64,000 nt of DNA from Oligella sp050920755. Lineage in GTDB: Bacteria > Pseudomonadota > Gammaproteobacteria > Burkholderiales > Burkholderiaceae_B. Of the stretch, positions 53,187-62,396 are shown one piece after another (position 1 is the first letter of the stretch; every line of letters starts with the position of its first letter). Location of the stretch: the NCBI RefSeq assembly GCF_050920755.1, contig NZ_CP158480.1:1178001-1242000 (forward strand), in the 5' to 3' direction. The position numbers were made by a program, and so were the translations under genes. The notes under the pieces are model-generated. The model did no database searches, had not been told where the DNA came from, and saw only the letters and a program-made list of their open reading frames with translations.

Positions 53187-53803
53187 CCAGTATTCCTCAT
53201 TTTTTCGGGACAGCCGAACACTTCTTTATAAATCAATAACTTAGTATAAAGTAGAGACGTTTTAGGGTATCCGAGTGTCTCGTTATGTTCGTCCGTGAGA
53301 AGAAGAATAAGCCAAGATCCCATAGTATTCAAGTAGTTAGCAAGAAAAAGACACCTGCAAAGTGCTGAAATTCATCGCTTGCGCTACAACGCGTCCAGGC
53401 ATCGAACGATTCAAATTAAAAGCAGAGCAGCATATTGAAGACAACAAGCCTCAAGGAAGATGAGCAAGCCGTCACGGTGGCCTTGTCACTACAGAACAAT
53501 CAAATTCACATGATTGCTCGCTTAGCTTATCCTTTCAGTAAACTTGACACCATTAATTACCTCTTAAGAGGTTATAACAAGTACCTTAAAATGCACGGTG
53601 AGATCCGTGTGGCTATTGACATGGACAAGTACGAAAGCGATGCGGCTTGGGATGGTCTCAAGGGCTACGTCACCAACACCACGATGGATGACGAGGAGCT
53701 GTTAGCGCATTACGGTCAGCCCCGGCAGATAGAGAAAGCTTTCTGCATGTCAAAGACGGATCTGCGAAAAGCATTTTAGGGTGTCCTGATAACGAAAACA
53801 GAA
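53187..53803 (+). mobile_element. Remnant of an IS1634-type element, left
   Basis: The left end carries CATTTTTTCGGGACAGCC. The right end, AGGGTGTCCTGATAACGAAAA, is read inversely as TTTTCGTTATCAGGACACCC and so resembles the left one. The interior holds a fragmentary transposase. The same right end recurs near 62984-63003, showing two copies of one element type. Confidence 0.65.
53285..53779 (+). pseudogene. Broken IS1634-type transposase
   Basis: Three pieces can be read. The ATG at 53285 opens MFVREKKNKPRSHS, the typical N-terminus, ending at a stop at 53366. A shifted frame continues as KVLKFIACATTRPGIERFK to 53463. A third frame, 53435-53779, carries the C-terminal core (HGEIRVAIDMDKYESDAAWD, GLKGYVTNTTMDDEELLAHY, IEKAFCMSKTDLR). 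The central part of this usually roughly 500-residue protein is deleted, and the end is fused out of frame to the element's 3' terminus. Confidence 0.75.
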
Positions 53804-53855
53804 AACGCCTGTCATGGCTTTGTCATAGTCAACGGTTAAGATTTCTTAAGTAAAG

Positions 53856-53885
53856 GTATGCTCAAGTACCGGGCATGCGTTTTTT
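53856..53885 (+). terminator. Possible terminator just upstream of vgrG
   Basis: GTATGC (53856-53861) and GCATGC (53873-53878) form a short stem followed by GTTTTTT. It ends 25 bases before the vgrG start, so it may also be part of a promoter region. Confidence 0.35.
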
Positions 53886-55679
53886 AAGTGTCAGACTTAC
53901 AGGTGTGTTGTGACCACGCTTTCTTTGATTCAGCCGGAACGGCTTGCAACAGTTCACTTTGACCCGCCCCTAAGCTCGTATCATGATAAGTCTACGGGCT
54001 TTCTCTTTGAATCTCTTGAGGGGAGTGAGGGGCTGTCCGGTTTGTACCGCTTTAGAGTTTGTCTTTTACATCGCAGTCAATCGTTAAAAGATGAAGACTG
54101 TTTGAGTCAGCCTTTGTGCGTTGAATTAGCCACGCCCTGTGTGCCTCGCTATCTGCATGGTTTTGTGAGCGAGTGGGCTTTTTGGGGGCGGCTGACCCGG
54201 AACAGCGATATTGGCGCTATGAAGCGGTGGTGCGTCCTAATTTGTGGTTAGCGACTTTAAACCGCAATTTTCGGATCTTTCAGCATCTCAGTACGCAACA
54301 GATTGTTGAGCAGGTGCTTGAGCCCTACGATTTGATATGTCAGTTTAACTTAACAGAAAGTCATCGCTATGAATTGTGTGAATATTGCGTGCAGTATGAT
54401 GAATCGGATTTCAATTTTATCAGCCGACTCTTAGCGTTAGACGGTATTCACTATCAGTTTAAGCACTTTGACGATCGGCATGAAGTGCATTTTTACGATA
54501 GCAATGAGGCGCATCCTCTTATTGAGGGCTATGAGACAATTGATTACCTGCCGGATGAAGTCTTAGGTTTACACGCAAAACGGCACTATATCAGCCATTG
54601 GCAAAGCGTCCGTCAACTCCATAGCAGTCACTTTGAAACCAGTCATTATAACTACCGTAATCCTTATCAGGATTTACGTAATTATGCACATCACGCTCAT
54701 CGGTATTTACCGGTGAGCCGAGTTTATGAGTGGCCGGGTAATTACTATGATTGGGATAAAGGTGAGCATCACGCCGAGCGTCGCTTGCATTATTTTAATC
54801 ATTTAGCGCATCAGAAAAGTTGCTCAACCACCGCACTTGCTTTGACGACCGGCGCACGTTTTACCTTATGCGGTTATCCACGGAGTGAGGAAAATGCGCA
54901 GTATCTGGTGGTGGAAACGCGATTTCATTTAAGAGAAAATCCCTATCATTCGACCGAGCAAGCACGATCAGGGCGTATTGCTGAGCTGTATTTAACGGTG
55001 CAACGCGCTGATGAACCGTATTATCCGCCGCAACAGCACCCGAAGCCCAAAACCTATGGTCCGCAAACCGCTGTGGTGGTGGGACCGGAGGGGCAAGAAA
55101 TCTGGACCAATGATTTAGGTCAAGTCAAAGTAAAGTTTTTCTGGGATCGTTACGGACGAGGTGATGAAAACAGTTCCTGCCGGATTCGAGTCAGTCACCC
55201 TTGGGCAGGTGCCGGTCATGGTGCGATTCAGATTCCACGCATCGGTGATGAGGTGATTGTGGACTTTTTAAATGGGGATCCGGATTATCCGGTGATTACC
55301 GGACGCGTGTATAACCGGGGTAATGTGCCCCCGTGGCGTTTACCGGAACATGCCACGCAGATGGGTTTTTTCTCGCGCTCCAGTCCGGACGGCGATCGGA
55401 GTACGGCTAATATTTTTCGTTTTGAAGACAAAACCGGGCAAGAACAGATATACATTCATGCGGAACGGGATATGGATACCGAAGTTAAGCGCAATGAAAC
55501 ACTGTCTGTGCAGCAGGATCGCATCAAAAACGTTCATCGGGATGAAATCACGGTGATTGGTAAAAATTGCGAGGAAACGGTGGGTGAGACATTGCGGATT
55601 CAGGCCGGTCAGTTGATTGAGTGGCGTTGTGGTTCGGCTTATATTCAATTGCACCCCGATGGTTTAGTACGTATTCGAG

Positions 55680-56432
55680 GGCTGCGTTTTGGTTTGCCCA
55701 GCGAGGTTAGCAAACCCGGCAGGTTGCAAGATACCTGTATCACCCTGACTAAGGGGAAGATAATCCGAATGGCAAGGGCGCTGCGGGCTAACGGCAGGGT
55801 CTGAAGGAAGCCATAGGAAGTAAGATGTACATAGCGCAAGCGAACCTGATACGGCAGGTTGGAGGGGTAAGCGTGCCAAATAGCGCAAAGCCCAATACTT
55901 GGTCAGCTCTAACATGTGATTGAGGATGGCATATCTTATAGGGAGTTAACGCAGTAACTGGGGAAGCCTGGCACTGTACCCACGTAGTGGGTGCACTAAC
56001 TCAAGGTGAAAGCCAAGGTTAGTGTAAGTGTGAGGTGGCAGATGAGTCCGTAGTAGTGAGTAAGATTTAGCCGATGAAGCTCGGTAACGAGTCGGAGGAT
56101 AAAACTAAATCGACTGTCAACGGGGTTTGACAGAATGAATCATCGTCAAAAGCGTGATTTGTTGCGAAGGGATGAAGTACATTATAAGCGTACGTTTGAT
56201 GACGTGTTGCATGAGAGGATACACAAACCGATTAGCTAACGGGGTCTTCCTAATTTGGCGAGCTGTGACAGGTGAGCTGAGTAGTGAAACTGTATACGGG
56301 AGTACTTGGAGCATTGTGATAGTAGATTGCCTTAGCGCTAGCACGCTATCTGACCCGGGGAAATAAACCGACCTCAAGTGAGGACATGGCATAGGAGCGT
56401 ACCGCACAAAAGTGTGGAGAGAAAGTTAAATA
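55680..56432 (+). ncRNA. 5' ribozyme part of the group II intron (domains I-IV)
   Basis: No protein-coding frame of credible composition is present; the sequence is full of short inverted repeats such as GATACCTGTATC-type and CTAACCTTGG-type segments. Together with the 3' domains V and VI it would form the self-splicing RNA. Open frame 54173-55804 runs into it for 41 codons by chance. Confidence 0.7.
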
Positions 56433-57707
56433 ATGCGTAGAGTGTACTACAGCTTATATGGCAGACTGCTAAATAAGGAGCTGCTATTAAGAAGCTACAA
56501 GAAGGTAAGACAAGCAGGCGGAGCGGCTGGCGTAGATGGTCAAACGCTTAAGCAGTTTGGCGAGCACTTGGAGCGCAATCTGACGCAATTATTTGATGAA
56601 CTCAAAACGAAACAATACCGAGCCCTGCCGGTAAAACGAGTAGAAATACCGAAAGCAGACGGTGGGGTAAGGTCGCTTGGTATACCAAGTGTACGAGATA
56701 GAGTGGTTCAACAAGCCGTGAATGAGTTGCTGACCCCGATATTCGAGGAGCAATTCCACCCATCGAGCTTTGGTTACCGACCGAATCGAAGTTGTCATGA
56801 TGCGATTAATAAAGCAACGATGTTCATTAGAACCTATGGGCTAAAGCACGTAGTGGATATGGACTTATCGAAGTGCTTTGACCGTCTTGACCATGAGCTG
56901 ATTATCCAACACATCAGAAAGCGAGTCACTGACAGCAGTATGTTGGCACTGATTACACAGTTCCTTCAGAGTGGTGTCATGATTGACGGCAAACTGAGTC
57001 AAACGGATATTGGCAGTCCACAAGGCGGTGTCATCAGTCCGCTAATAGCAAACATCTATCTGGATGCTTTCGACCAAGCGATGCGCGAGCGAGAGTATCG
57101 GATTGTTCGCTATGCGGACGACATCTTAATTTTATGTCGCAGTGCCAAGGGAGCGCAAAGAGCCCTTGAAGTAGCAACTAATATACTGGAGAAAGACCTA
57201 AAGCTACAAGTGAACCGTGACAAAACTCACATTACCCATAGTCGATGGGGAGTTAAATTCTTGGGTGTAGAGATTCATAGTCAATACACGAAGATACAAG
57301 AAAAGAAGCTGTCAGGGTTTAAGCAAAAGGTTAAGAGTAAGACCAAACGAAATGGCGGGCAACCGTTAGAGAAGGTCATCAAAGCGCTTAACCCGTTGTT
57401 AAGGGGATTTACTCAGTACTTTAGAATTGCGAATGCAAAGGGTTGCTTTAGGGAACTGGCACGATGGATTAGAAGGCGGCTTCGCAGCATTCAGCTCAAG
57501 TTGTGGAAAAAACCGAAACGCTTGCATAGACGTCTCAAACAGATGGGATATAAACCACCGTTTGACTCAATCGCAATGAATCGCCGGCGAAATTCAGCGA
57601 GTCCACTGGCTAGCTATGCCATGCCGAATAAATGGTTTACTGCCATAGGGCTGTATGATATAGAATCAATTGAAACGGGGTATGTGTTTAGCGTCTATGT
57701 TAAATAG
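56433..57707 (+). CDS. ltrA: Group II intron reverse transcriptase/maturase
   Basis: 424 residues. Reverse transcriptase motifs in order: AAGVDGQTLKQF, RALPVKRVEIPKADGGVRSLGIP (quoted only in part as ADGGVRSLGIP), SFGYRPNRSCHDA, VVDMDLSKCFDRLDH, GSPQGGVISPLIANIYLD and the catalytic RYADDILIL. A maturase (X) domain follows (LNPLLRGFTQYFRIAN). No HNH endonuclease zinc motif is visible at the C-terminus. It would aid splicing and retrohoming. All catalytic residues are intact. Confidence 0.92.
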   Translation: MRRVYYSLYGRLLNKELLLRSYKKVRQAGGAAGVDGQTLKQFGEHLERNLTQLFDELKTKQYRALPVKRVEIPKADGGVRSLGIPSVRDRVVQQAVNELLTPIFEEQFHPSSFGYRPNRSCHDAINKATMFIRTYGLKHVVDMDLSKCFDRLDHELIIQHIRKRVTDSSMLALITQFLQSGVMIDGKLSQTDIGSPQGGVISPLIANIYLDAFDQAMREREYRIVRYADDILILCRSAKGAQRALEVATNILEKDLKLQVNRDKTHITHSRWGVKFLGVEIHSQYTKIQEKKLSGFKQKVKSKTKRNGGQPLEKVIKALNPLLRGFTQYFRIANAKGCFRELARWIRRRLRSIQLKLWKKPKRLHRRLKQMGYKPPFDSIAMNRRRNSASPLASYAMPNKWFTAIGLYDIESIETGYVFSVYVK

Positions 57708-57865
57708 TAATGTACATGAGCCGTATACGAGGTCCGTACGTACGGTTCTGTGAGAGGGATGAGGTGTAAGCCTCACCCTACTCGATAGTTTGAAGCAGAC
57801 GGTCACGTACAGATCAGTAGCGGTGACGGTCAAGACATTGATTTAAACTAAGCGGGGTACAGGCG

Positions 57866-59035
57866 GTGGAATTTAGAAACCTGACTCCGTTTCATTCGGC
57901 GTGCTATCAGATGCTTGATGTGGATGATCAGGCATTTCATGTGCTGGTGATGAAAGTGGCTTATTCGTTGCAAAACGGTCAATGCGTGATTGATGAAAGT
58001 CACTATCCCGCTTTATGCGAGCAAGATGAGTTTAGCGGGGAAGTTAATCGTTCATCCATTCGTTATGAAAGTGATTTTGCGCCCTATAAGCCTTTATGTG
58101 ATGTTATTGTGAACGCCGTTGCTTATGCGCCGGGCGTGGTGCCGGTGAGGTCGTTTCCGGTGAATCTAACGATAATGGATGGTCATGGTCAGACCTTGTT
58201 AGATAAGAGCTTGTTGATTCAAGGTGAAAAAAGCTACCGTTATCAAGCCTCAAAGGTGGAAGAGTCGGAAATCACTCCTTTTGTGACGCTACCCATTGAT
58301 TATCGATACGCCTTTGGCGGTGAGAATAAGATTTATGCAAAGAGTCCTGCTGCGGCAGCGCTTCGAGAGGAGGATAAGCTTAGCGATGCGGCCTTAGCGG
58401 CGCATCCGGAGGAACAGTCGCCCCTTGCTCATACGGCATTTGAAGATAATGTCATCGGTACCGGATTTGCAGAACGGTGGTACGTGGAGGCGATAAAAGA
58501 GGGTGTCAGTTTTGCTGCGCCACGCATTTTAGACCCGGCGCATCCGTTTACATTAGACAGTTTTGCCAATCAGTTAAAGCGTCCTCGTAACACACCGGAC
58601 TATGTACCTGCCGGTTTCGGTTTTGTTTCAAGAGCGGCTAAGACGAGGCGTGCATTGGCGGGTACCTATGATGAGGCGTGGTTAACGCATCGCTCCCCTT
58701 ATTTGCCTAAAGACTTTGATTTTGCTTATTGGAACGGCGCACCGACGGGACAGCAAATTCCGTATCCGCCGAATCATATGCGGATAGCGTTGAAGAACCT
58801 TTCCCCTACCGGTACGTGGGAGATTGAGCTGCCGGCTCATCGCGCCTTTATTTTGCTTCGGATGAATAACGGTTTGTTTATTCCCGTCATGCTGAACATT
58901 GATACGGTCGTTATTGAGCCTGAGCGGAATCATGTTTTATTGACGCATCGCGTCCAACTTCCCACGACCTTAGATATACGGGTTATCGAAGCGCGTTTTG
59001 AAGTGGACCCGCAAGCCCCTTTGATGAAATTGTAG
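57866..59035 (+). CDS. DUF2169 protein, T6SS effector adaptor
   Basis: 389 residues starting at a GTG. The family opening MEFRNLTPFHSACYQMLDVD and the later YRYAFGGEN, GFGFVSRAAKTR and FDFAYWNGAPTGQQIPY are typical of DUF2169. In known systems, DUF2169 proteins are chaperones/adaptors that load PAAR-linked effectors onto VgrG. Its place between vgrG and the PAAR-like gene agrees with that. Confidence 0.87.
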   Translation: MEFRNLTPFHSACYQMLDVDDQAFHVLVMKVAYSLQNGQCVIDESHYPALCEQDEFSGEVNRSSIRYESDFAPYKPLCDVIVNAVAYAPGVVPVRSFPVNLTIMDGHGQTLLDKSLLIQGEKSYRYQASKVEESEITPFVTLPIDYRYAFGGENKIYAKSPAAAALREEDKLSDAALAAHPEEQSPLAHTAFEDNVIGTGFAERWYVEAIKEGVSFAAPRILDPAHPFTLDSFANQLKRPRNTPDYVPAGFGFVSRAAKTRRALAGTYDEAWLTHRSPYLPKDFDFAYWNGAPTGQQIPYPPNHMRIALKNLSPTGTWEIELPAHRAFILLRMNNGLFIPVMLNIDTVVIEPERNHVLLTHRVQLPTTLDIRVIEARFEVDPQAPLMKL

Positions 59036-59045
59036 GATAGAGCAG

Positions 59046-59402
59046 ATGGCCGATAACTTGATGGCCCGTAAGAGTGAGCAATGGATGATTATTTCCATTG
59101 TGCCGGATGTATGTAAGACGCCGGTGGGCTCTTCTACACCGCCGGTTCCTTATCCGGTGGTCGCGTATTTGTCAGCGTCAAAACAACAAAGTCCTAATGT
59201 GAGACTGAATGGGGATGAGGCCGTTATTTTAGACCAAAGCTATGTGGCGACCACGCTTGGTGCGCAAGCCGGTGTGGCAAAGGGGATAAAGAGCGGTACC
59301 GTGGGCGGGAAATGTTATTTTGATGAGCATAGTCAGTGTGTGCGCATTAATAAGAAAAGGGTTATCCGACATAACGATCTTGCTTGGATGAACGGTGCAT
59401 AA
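59046..59402 (+). CDS. PAAR-like DUF4150 spike protein
   Basis: 118 residues. VPDVCKTPVGSSTPPVPYPV and the internal SYVATTLGAQAGVAKGIKSG match the DUF4150 PAAR-like fold, which caps the VgrG trimer and carries effectors. In many genomes this domain is fused to the toxin; here the toxin is a separate gene whose ATG directly follows the TAA stop. Confidence 0.88.
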   Translation: MADNLMARKSEQWMIISIVPDVCKTPVGSSTPPVPYPVVAYLSASKQQSPNVRLNGDEAVILDQSYVATTLGAQAGVAKGIKSGTVGGKCYFDEHSQCVRINKKRVIRHNDLAWMNGA

Positions 59403-60494
59403 ATGAAGCAAGGCAATACAAAAGGCATAGTGACAAGGCAACCGCCGGCATCGCATAACAAGTCACCTGCGGCCAATCCTCGTTTGAGCGATGAGACGGC
59501 AGAAGAGAAAGGATTTTTCGATCGCGCATGGGACAATATGCGCAGTGGCGTTAGTCGGCTAGGTGATAATATAGCAGATGGTGCCGCTTGGGTTGTTAAC
59601 AATCCATGGGAAGCAACGCATTTAGCTTTAGATGTGGTCGGTATGATACCGGTGGTGGGGGAGGTGGCCGATGGCGCCAATGCAGTGCTTTACCTGGCGC
59701 GAGGTGATTATGGAAATGCCGCACTGTCGGCGAGTGCGATGATACATGTTGTCGGCTCGACGGCGACGATGGGAAAAATGGCGGATAAGGCGGTGACGGC
59801 TGTAGCCAAAAGATCAGGTGGTATAGGGGGAAAACCGCCGTCTTCGGGAGCTAAGGTTCGCGGTCCTAAACGAGCCCGCATGCAACCACATCGGGTTGCT
59901 TGCTTTAAACCGGTAAATACGCCTAAGGCGAGAGCGGCGGCAAGGCAAAATATTGAGAAAGATTATCCGAAGGGATCGAAGCATAAAACAGAGCAAGAGT
60001 ACTTACGTGATGAAACACACACCCAACTTAGTCATCAGGGGGCGGCGTTAAATAAGATGACGGTTAAAGAGTATATGGAAGGGCGTGATTTATTTAATCA
60101 ACATAAGCGTAACAGCGGTCATTTTAATAAAGATAAGAGTGAAATAGTTAATGTTGATGCGGCTAGGGAAGAGCATAGAAGAGAGATAGCGAGGACGCGA
60201 GAAGCAGAATATAAAGACTCTGGTATAAACCGAGATGAAGCTGAAAAGCTGGCTGAGAAAGATAGTTATGAAATCATGGAAACTTTGGCACTTTTACATG
60301 ATCCCGATCAGGTGTTAGCGGGTGATAAGGCTAAAGCAGAGAAATTTGGTTTAGCGAATGTGAATGCTTCAATCGGTTCCAACTGGAATAAGGCAGGAAA
60401 AGGACAGTTGAGTCGGGTGGAATCCATTGATAAGGCGGTTAAGGATTTGCCGGAAGATTTATTATTAAACATAGTATTGGAGGTTTGTTCATGA
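59403..60494 (+). CDS. Ntox15-type DNase toxin, T6SS effector
   Basis: 363 residues. The N-terminal part (about 1-150) includes a glycine/alanine-rich segment (LDVVGMIPVVGEVADGANAV) common in pre-toxin regions of polymorphic toxins. From about residue 165 the Ntox15 domain begins (ACFKPVNT, then MTVKEYMEGRDLF). Its HxxD motif is H299-D302 in LALLHDPDQVLAG, and NVNASIGSNW follows. Tde1 and Tde2 of Agrobacterium are DNases of this family, with the HxxD residues needed for activity. The stop codon overlaps the immunity start (ATGA), and the pair stands behind the DUF4150 gene. Confidence 0.85.
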   Translation: MKQGNTKGIVTRQPPASHNKSPAANPRLSDETAEEKGFFDRAWDNMRSGVSRLGDNIADGAAWVVNNPWEATHLALDVVGMIPVVGEVADGANAVLYLARGDYGNAALSASAMIHVVGSTATMGKMADKAVTAVAKRSGGIGGKPPSSGAKVRGPKRARMQPHRVACFKPVNTPKARAAARQNIEKDYPKGSKHKTEQEYLRDETHTQLSHQGAALNKMTVKEYMEGRDLFNQHKRNSGHFNKDKSEIVNVDAAREEHRREIARTREAEYKDSGINRDEAEKLAEKDSYEIMETLALLHDPDQVLAGDKAKAEKFGLANVNASIGSNWNKAGKGQLSRVESIDKAVKDLPEDLLLNIVLEVCS

Positions 60495-61186
60495 CCATCA
60501 GTCAAAAAGCGATTGATTCGATTATAGATGACTTAAATTACATTAAGAAGAAGTACAGTGATGTCACCATCGGTGAGAAGCCGGATGCGGCGTTTATAGC
60601 GCAGTACCGTTCGGTGCTGCCGGAGGTCTTGTTTTATATTTGGGATAAGATCGGCTTTGCGTCTTTCGAGCAGGGAGGTTATCACTTTGTGAATCCCATG
60701 GACTATGCAGATATTTTAACGCAGTGCTTGGAAGGTACAGGCTTGGCAGAGATAGATGATTTTATCGTGGTAGGTCGCGATGCCTTTGGGGAATTACAGG
60801 TGATAGGCACACACACTAAATCACGATTAACCATTGACATGGAGTATTTACGCATCTTTCCGAGTATCGACCGGCGGGTCAAAGATGATTCGATGATCGC
60901 AATACAGTTTTTTGGGCAGTTAAGCGGTTTTAATTCCGATCTTAAAAATGACGCTTCTTTTATCGAGCAACTAGCATATTGTCAGCGTGAGTTTGGACCG
61001 TTGCAGTCGCATGACGTCTATGGTTTAGCGCCGCATCCGATATTGGGCGGAGGTAAGCCGAGTATTAAGCATCGCTTTAAGACGGAAGTGATTCCCTATT
61101 TGAACATGGTGTCGCAGTTGGATGAGTTTGAGGTCATGATGGATATTGTGCAGTACGCTAAATCCGTGGGCGCGATGCCGGAGTAA
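60491..61186 (+). CDS. GAD-like/DUF1851 immunity protein
   Basis: 231 residues from the ATG at 60491, which has TTGGAGG upstream. The N-terminal GAD-like domain (about 1-110, with YRSVLPEVLFYIWDKIGFAS and NPMDYADILTQC) and the C-terminal DUF1851 region (VYGLAPHPILGGGKPSIK) match the Tdi1 immunity proteins that pair with Ntox15 DNases. It would protect the producer by binding the toxin. The TAA stop is immediately followed by the end of an IS256-type element, so it is unclear whether the native C-terminus is kept. Confidence 0.85.
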   Translation: MTISQKAIDSIIDDLNYIKKKYSDVTIGEKPDAAFIAQYRSVLPEVLFYIWDKIGFASFEQGGYHFVNPMDYADILTQCLEGTGLAEIDDFIVVGRDAFGELQVIGTHTKSRLTIDMEYLRIFPSIDRRVKDDSMIAIQFFGQLSGFNSDLKNDASFIEQLAYCQREFGPLQSHDVYGLAPHPILGGGKPSIKHRFKTEVIPYLNMVSQLDEFEVMMDIVQYAKSVGAMPE

Positions 61187-61274
61187 GGCTGCAAAATATT
61201 TTGTGTAACTGATTTTCTTATAAATAGTTGAGGCTGTAAGATATTTTGTGTAACTGATTTTCTTATAAATAGTT
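61187..61274. repeat. Duplicated 43-bp IS256-type terminus
   Basis: GGCTGCAAAATATTTTGTGT... (61187-61229) and GGCTGTAAGATATTTTGTGT... (61232-61274) are two copies of the same 43 bp with two differences. Each matches the expected terminal repeat plus the last codons of the transposase on the minus strand. Confidence 0.8.
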
Positions 61275-61380
61275 CAGAACTCTGTCCTCGAACTCTATAC
61301 TAAACTGGTTTAGGGCTTGACGCCAGTTCCTAATTGGCATTGTCCATTTTTTACTTGCCTCGTGAATTGCTAAATACACC

Positions 61381-62396
61381 GAGACCTTTGCAATAACCCC
61401 TCAAACTTCCTAAAATATGGCTTATTTCCTTGCTTTCTTACTTCAGTCCCATGAGTAGTTTCTTTCAACAAACCGCCAAAGCCCGTATTGCCAAACACCT
61501 CGACCGTTTTCCGTTGCTTAAGTTAGATCAAGTGATTGATTGGCGACCGATTGAACGTTACCTCAATTCACAAAAGCAGCGTCGATTGACGACTCAACAA
61601 GGTCGTCCGAGTTATCCCGTGCTCGCCATGTTTAAGGCAGTCCTATTGGGTCAATGGCATAGCCTCTCCGATCCGGAGCTTGAGCATAGTTTGGTGACTC
61701 GCATTGATTTTACGATTTTTTGCGGTTTTGATGATATGGACGTTCCCGATCACAGTACCCTATGCCGTTACCGTAATTGGTTGGCTGAGGAGGGTTTATT
61801 GGATAAGCTGTTAGTGCTTATCAATCAGCAGTTAAGCGAGAAGGGTCTAAAAGTAGCCAAGGCGCAAACGGCAGTGGTTGATGCGACGATTATTCAAACG
61901 GCAGGTCGTAAGAAAATGAAGGCAATTGAGCAGCTTGAGGACGGTGAGTATCATGAGTCTGCACCAAGCACTGATAAGGATGCACGTTGGACAAAAAAGG
62001 GGGCTGACTTCCATTTAGGCTTTAAGCTACATGCTCGTTCGGATGGTGAGGGCTATATTGAAAAGCTTAATACCACGCCCGCTAATGTGCATGAGGTTAA
62101 TCAACTTGAACCGCTCGTTAATGATTTGAAACAGGGCACGAGAGTAGAAGCGGATAAGGGCTATAGCAGCGCAAAGAATCGAAAGCGATTACAAGCGCTC
62201 GGCTTAGAAGATGGCATTATGCAAAAGGCGCATCGCGGTTCAGTGTTGACACGTGAGCAGATAGAACGCAACAAGCGTTTATCTAAGACTCGCTATGTGA
62301 TTGAGCAAAGTTTCGGCACGCTGCACCGTAAATTCAAACATAAGCGGGCAAGCTGTTTTGGTCTCGTCAAGGTGCATGCGCAGTCGCTTTTGAATT
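61381..62396 (+). mobile_element. IS5-family element inserted in the IS256 relic
   Basis: The left end GAGACCTTTGCA (61381-61392) and the right end, inverted GAGACTTTTGCA (near 62396), are the terminal repeats. A CAC or ACC target duplication can be seen at the junctions, though its exact extent is ambiguous by a base or two. The insertion point lies between two adjacent IS256 transposase codons. Confidence 0.78.

Larger units (their letters stand above)
55680..57786 (+). mobile_element. Group II intron inserted in vgrG
   Basis: About 2.1 kb. The 3' end shows domain V (57718-57751: GAGCCGTA pairing with TACGGTTC around the AGC triad and GTACG bulge region) and a domain VI stem (GGGATGAGG / CCTCACCC with a candidate branch A). 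Structured non-coding sequence of about 750 bases precedes the reverse transcriptase gene. The boundaries are inferred to within several bases: the choice here keeps vgrG in frame after splicing and ends the intron with AT. Confidence 0.8.
53910..57851 (+). pseudogene. vgrG: Type VI secretion VgrG, frameshifted and split by a group II intron
   Basis: VgrG trimers form the tip of the T6SS tube. The GTG at 53910 opens the gp27-like N-terminus. Around 54180-54195 the frame shifts: HGFVSEWAF continues as LGAADPEQRYWRYEAVVRP only in the next frame, as if one T were missing from GGCTTTTTGGGGG. The second part (54173-55679) holds the rest of the gp27-like domain, the OB/gp5 region (EIWTNDLGQVKVKFFWDRYG, SCRIRVSHPWAGAGHG, GDEVIVDFLNGDPDYPVITG) and the start of the C-terminal needle. 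A group II intron follows, and the last codons (FEADGHVQISSGDGQDIDLN, stop at 57849) lie behind it. Splicing could repair the second break but not the first. Confidence 0.88.

Noticed and set aside
56433..57707. Reverse transcriptase considered as a defence RT or retron
   Set aside because: Domain V and VI sequences follow it directly and a maturase domain is present, so it is a group II intron protein.
61195..61450. Repeats behind the immunity gene considered as an attachment site
   Set aside because: They match the terminus and last codons of the IS256 transposase on the minus strand.
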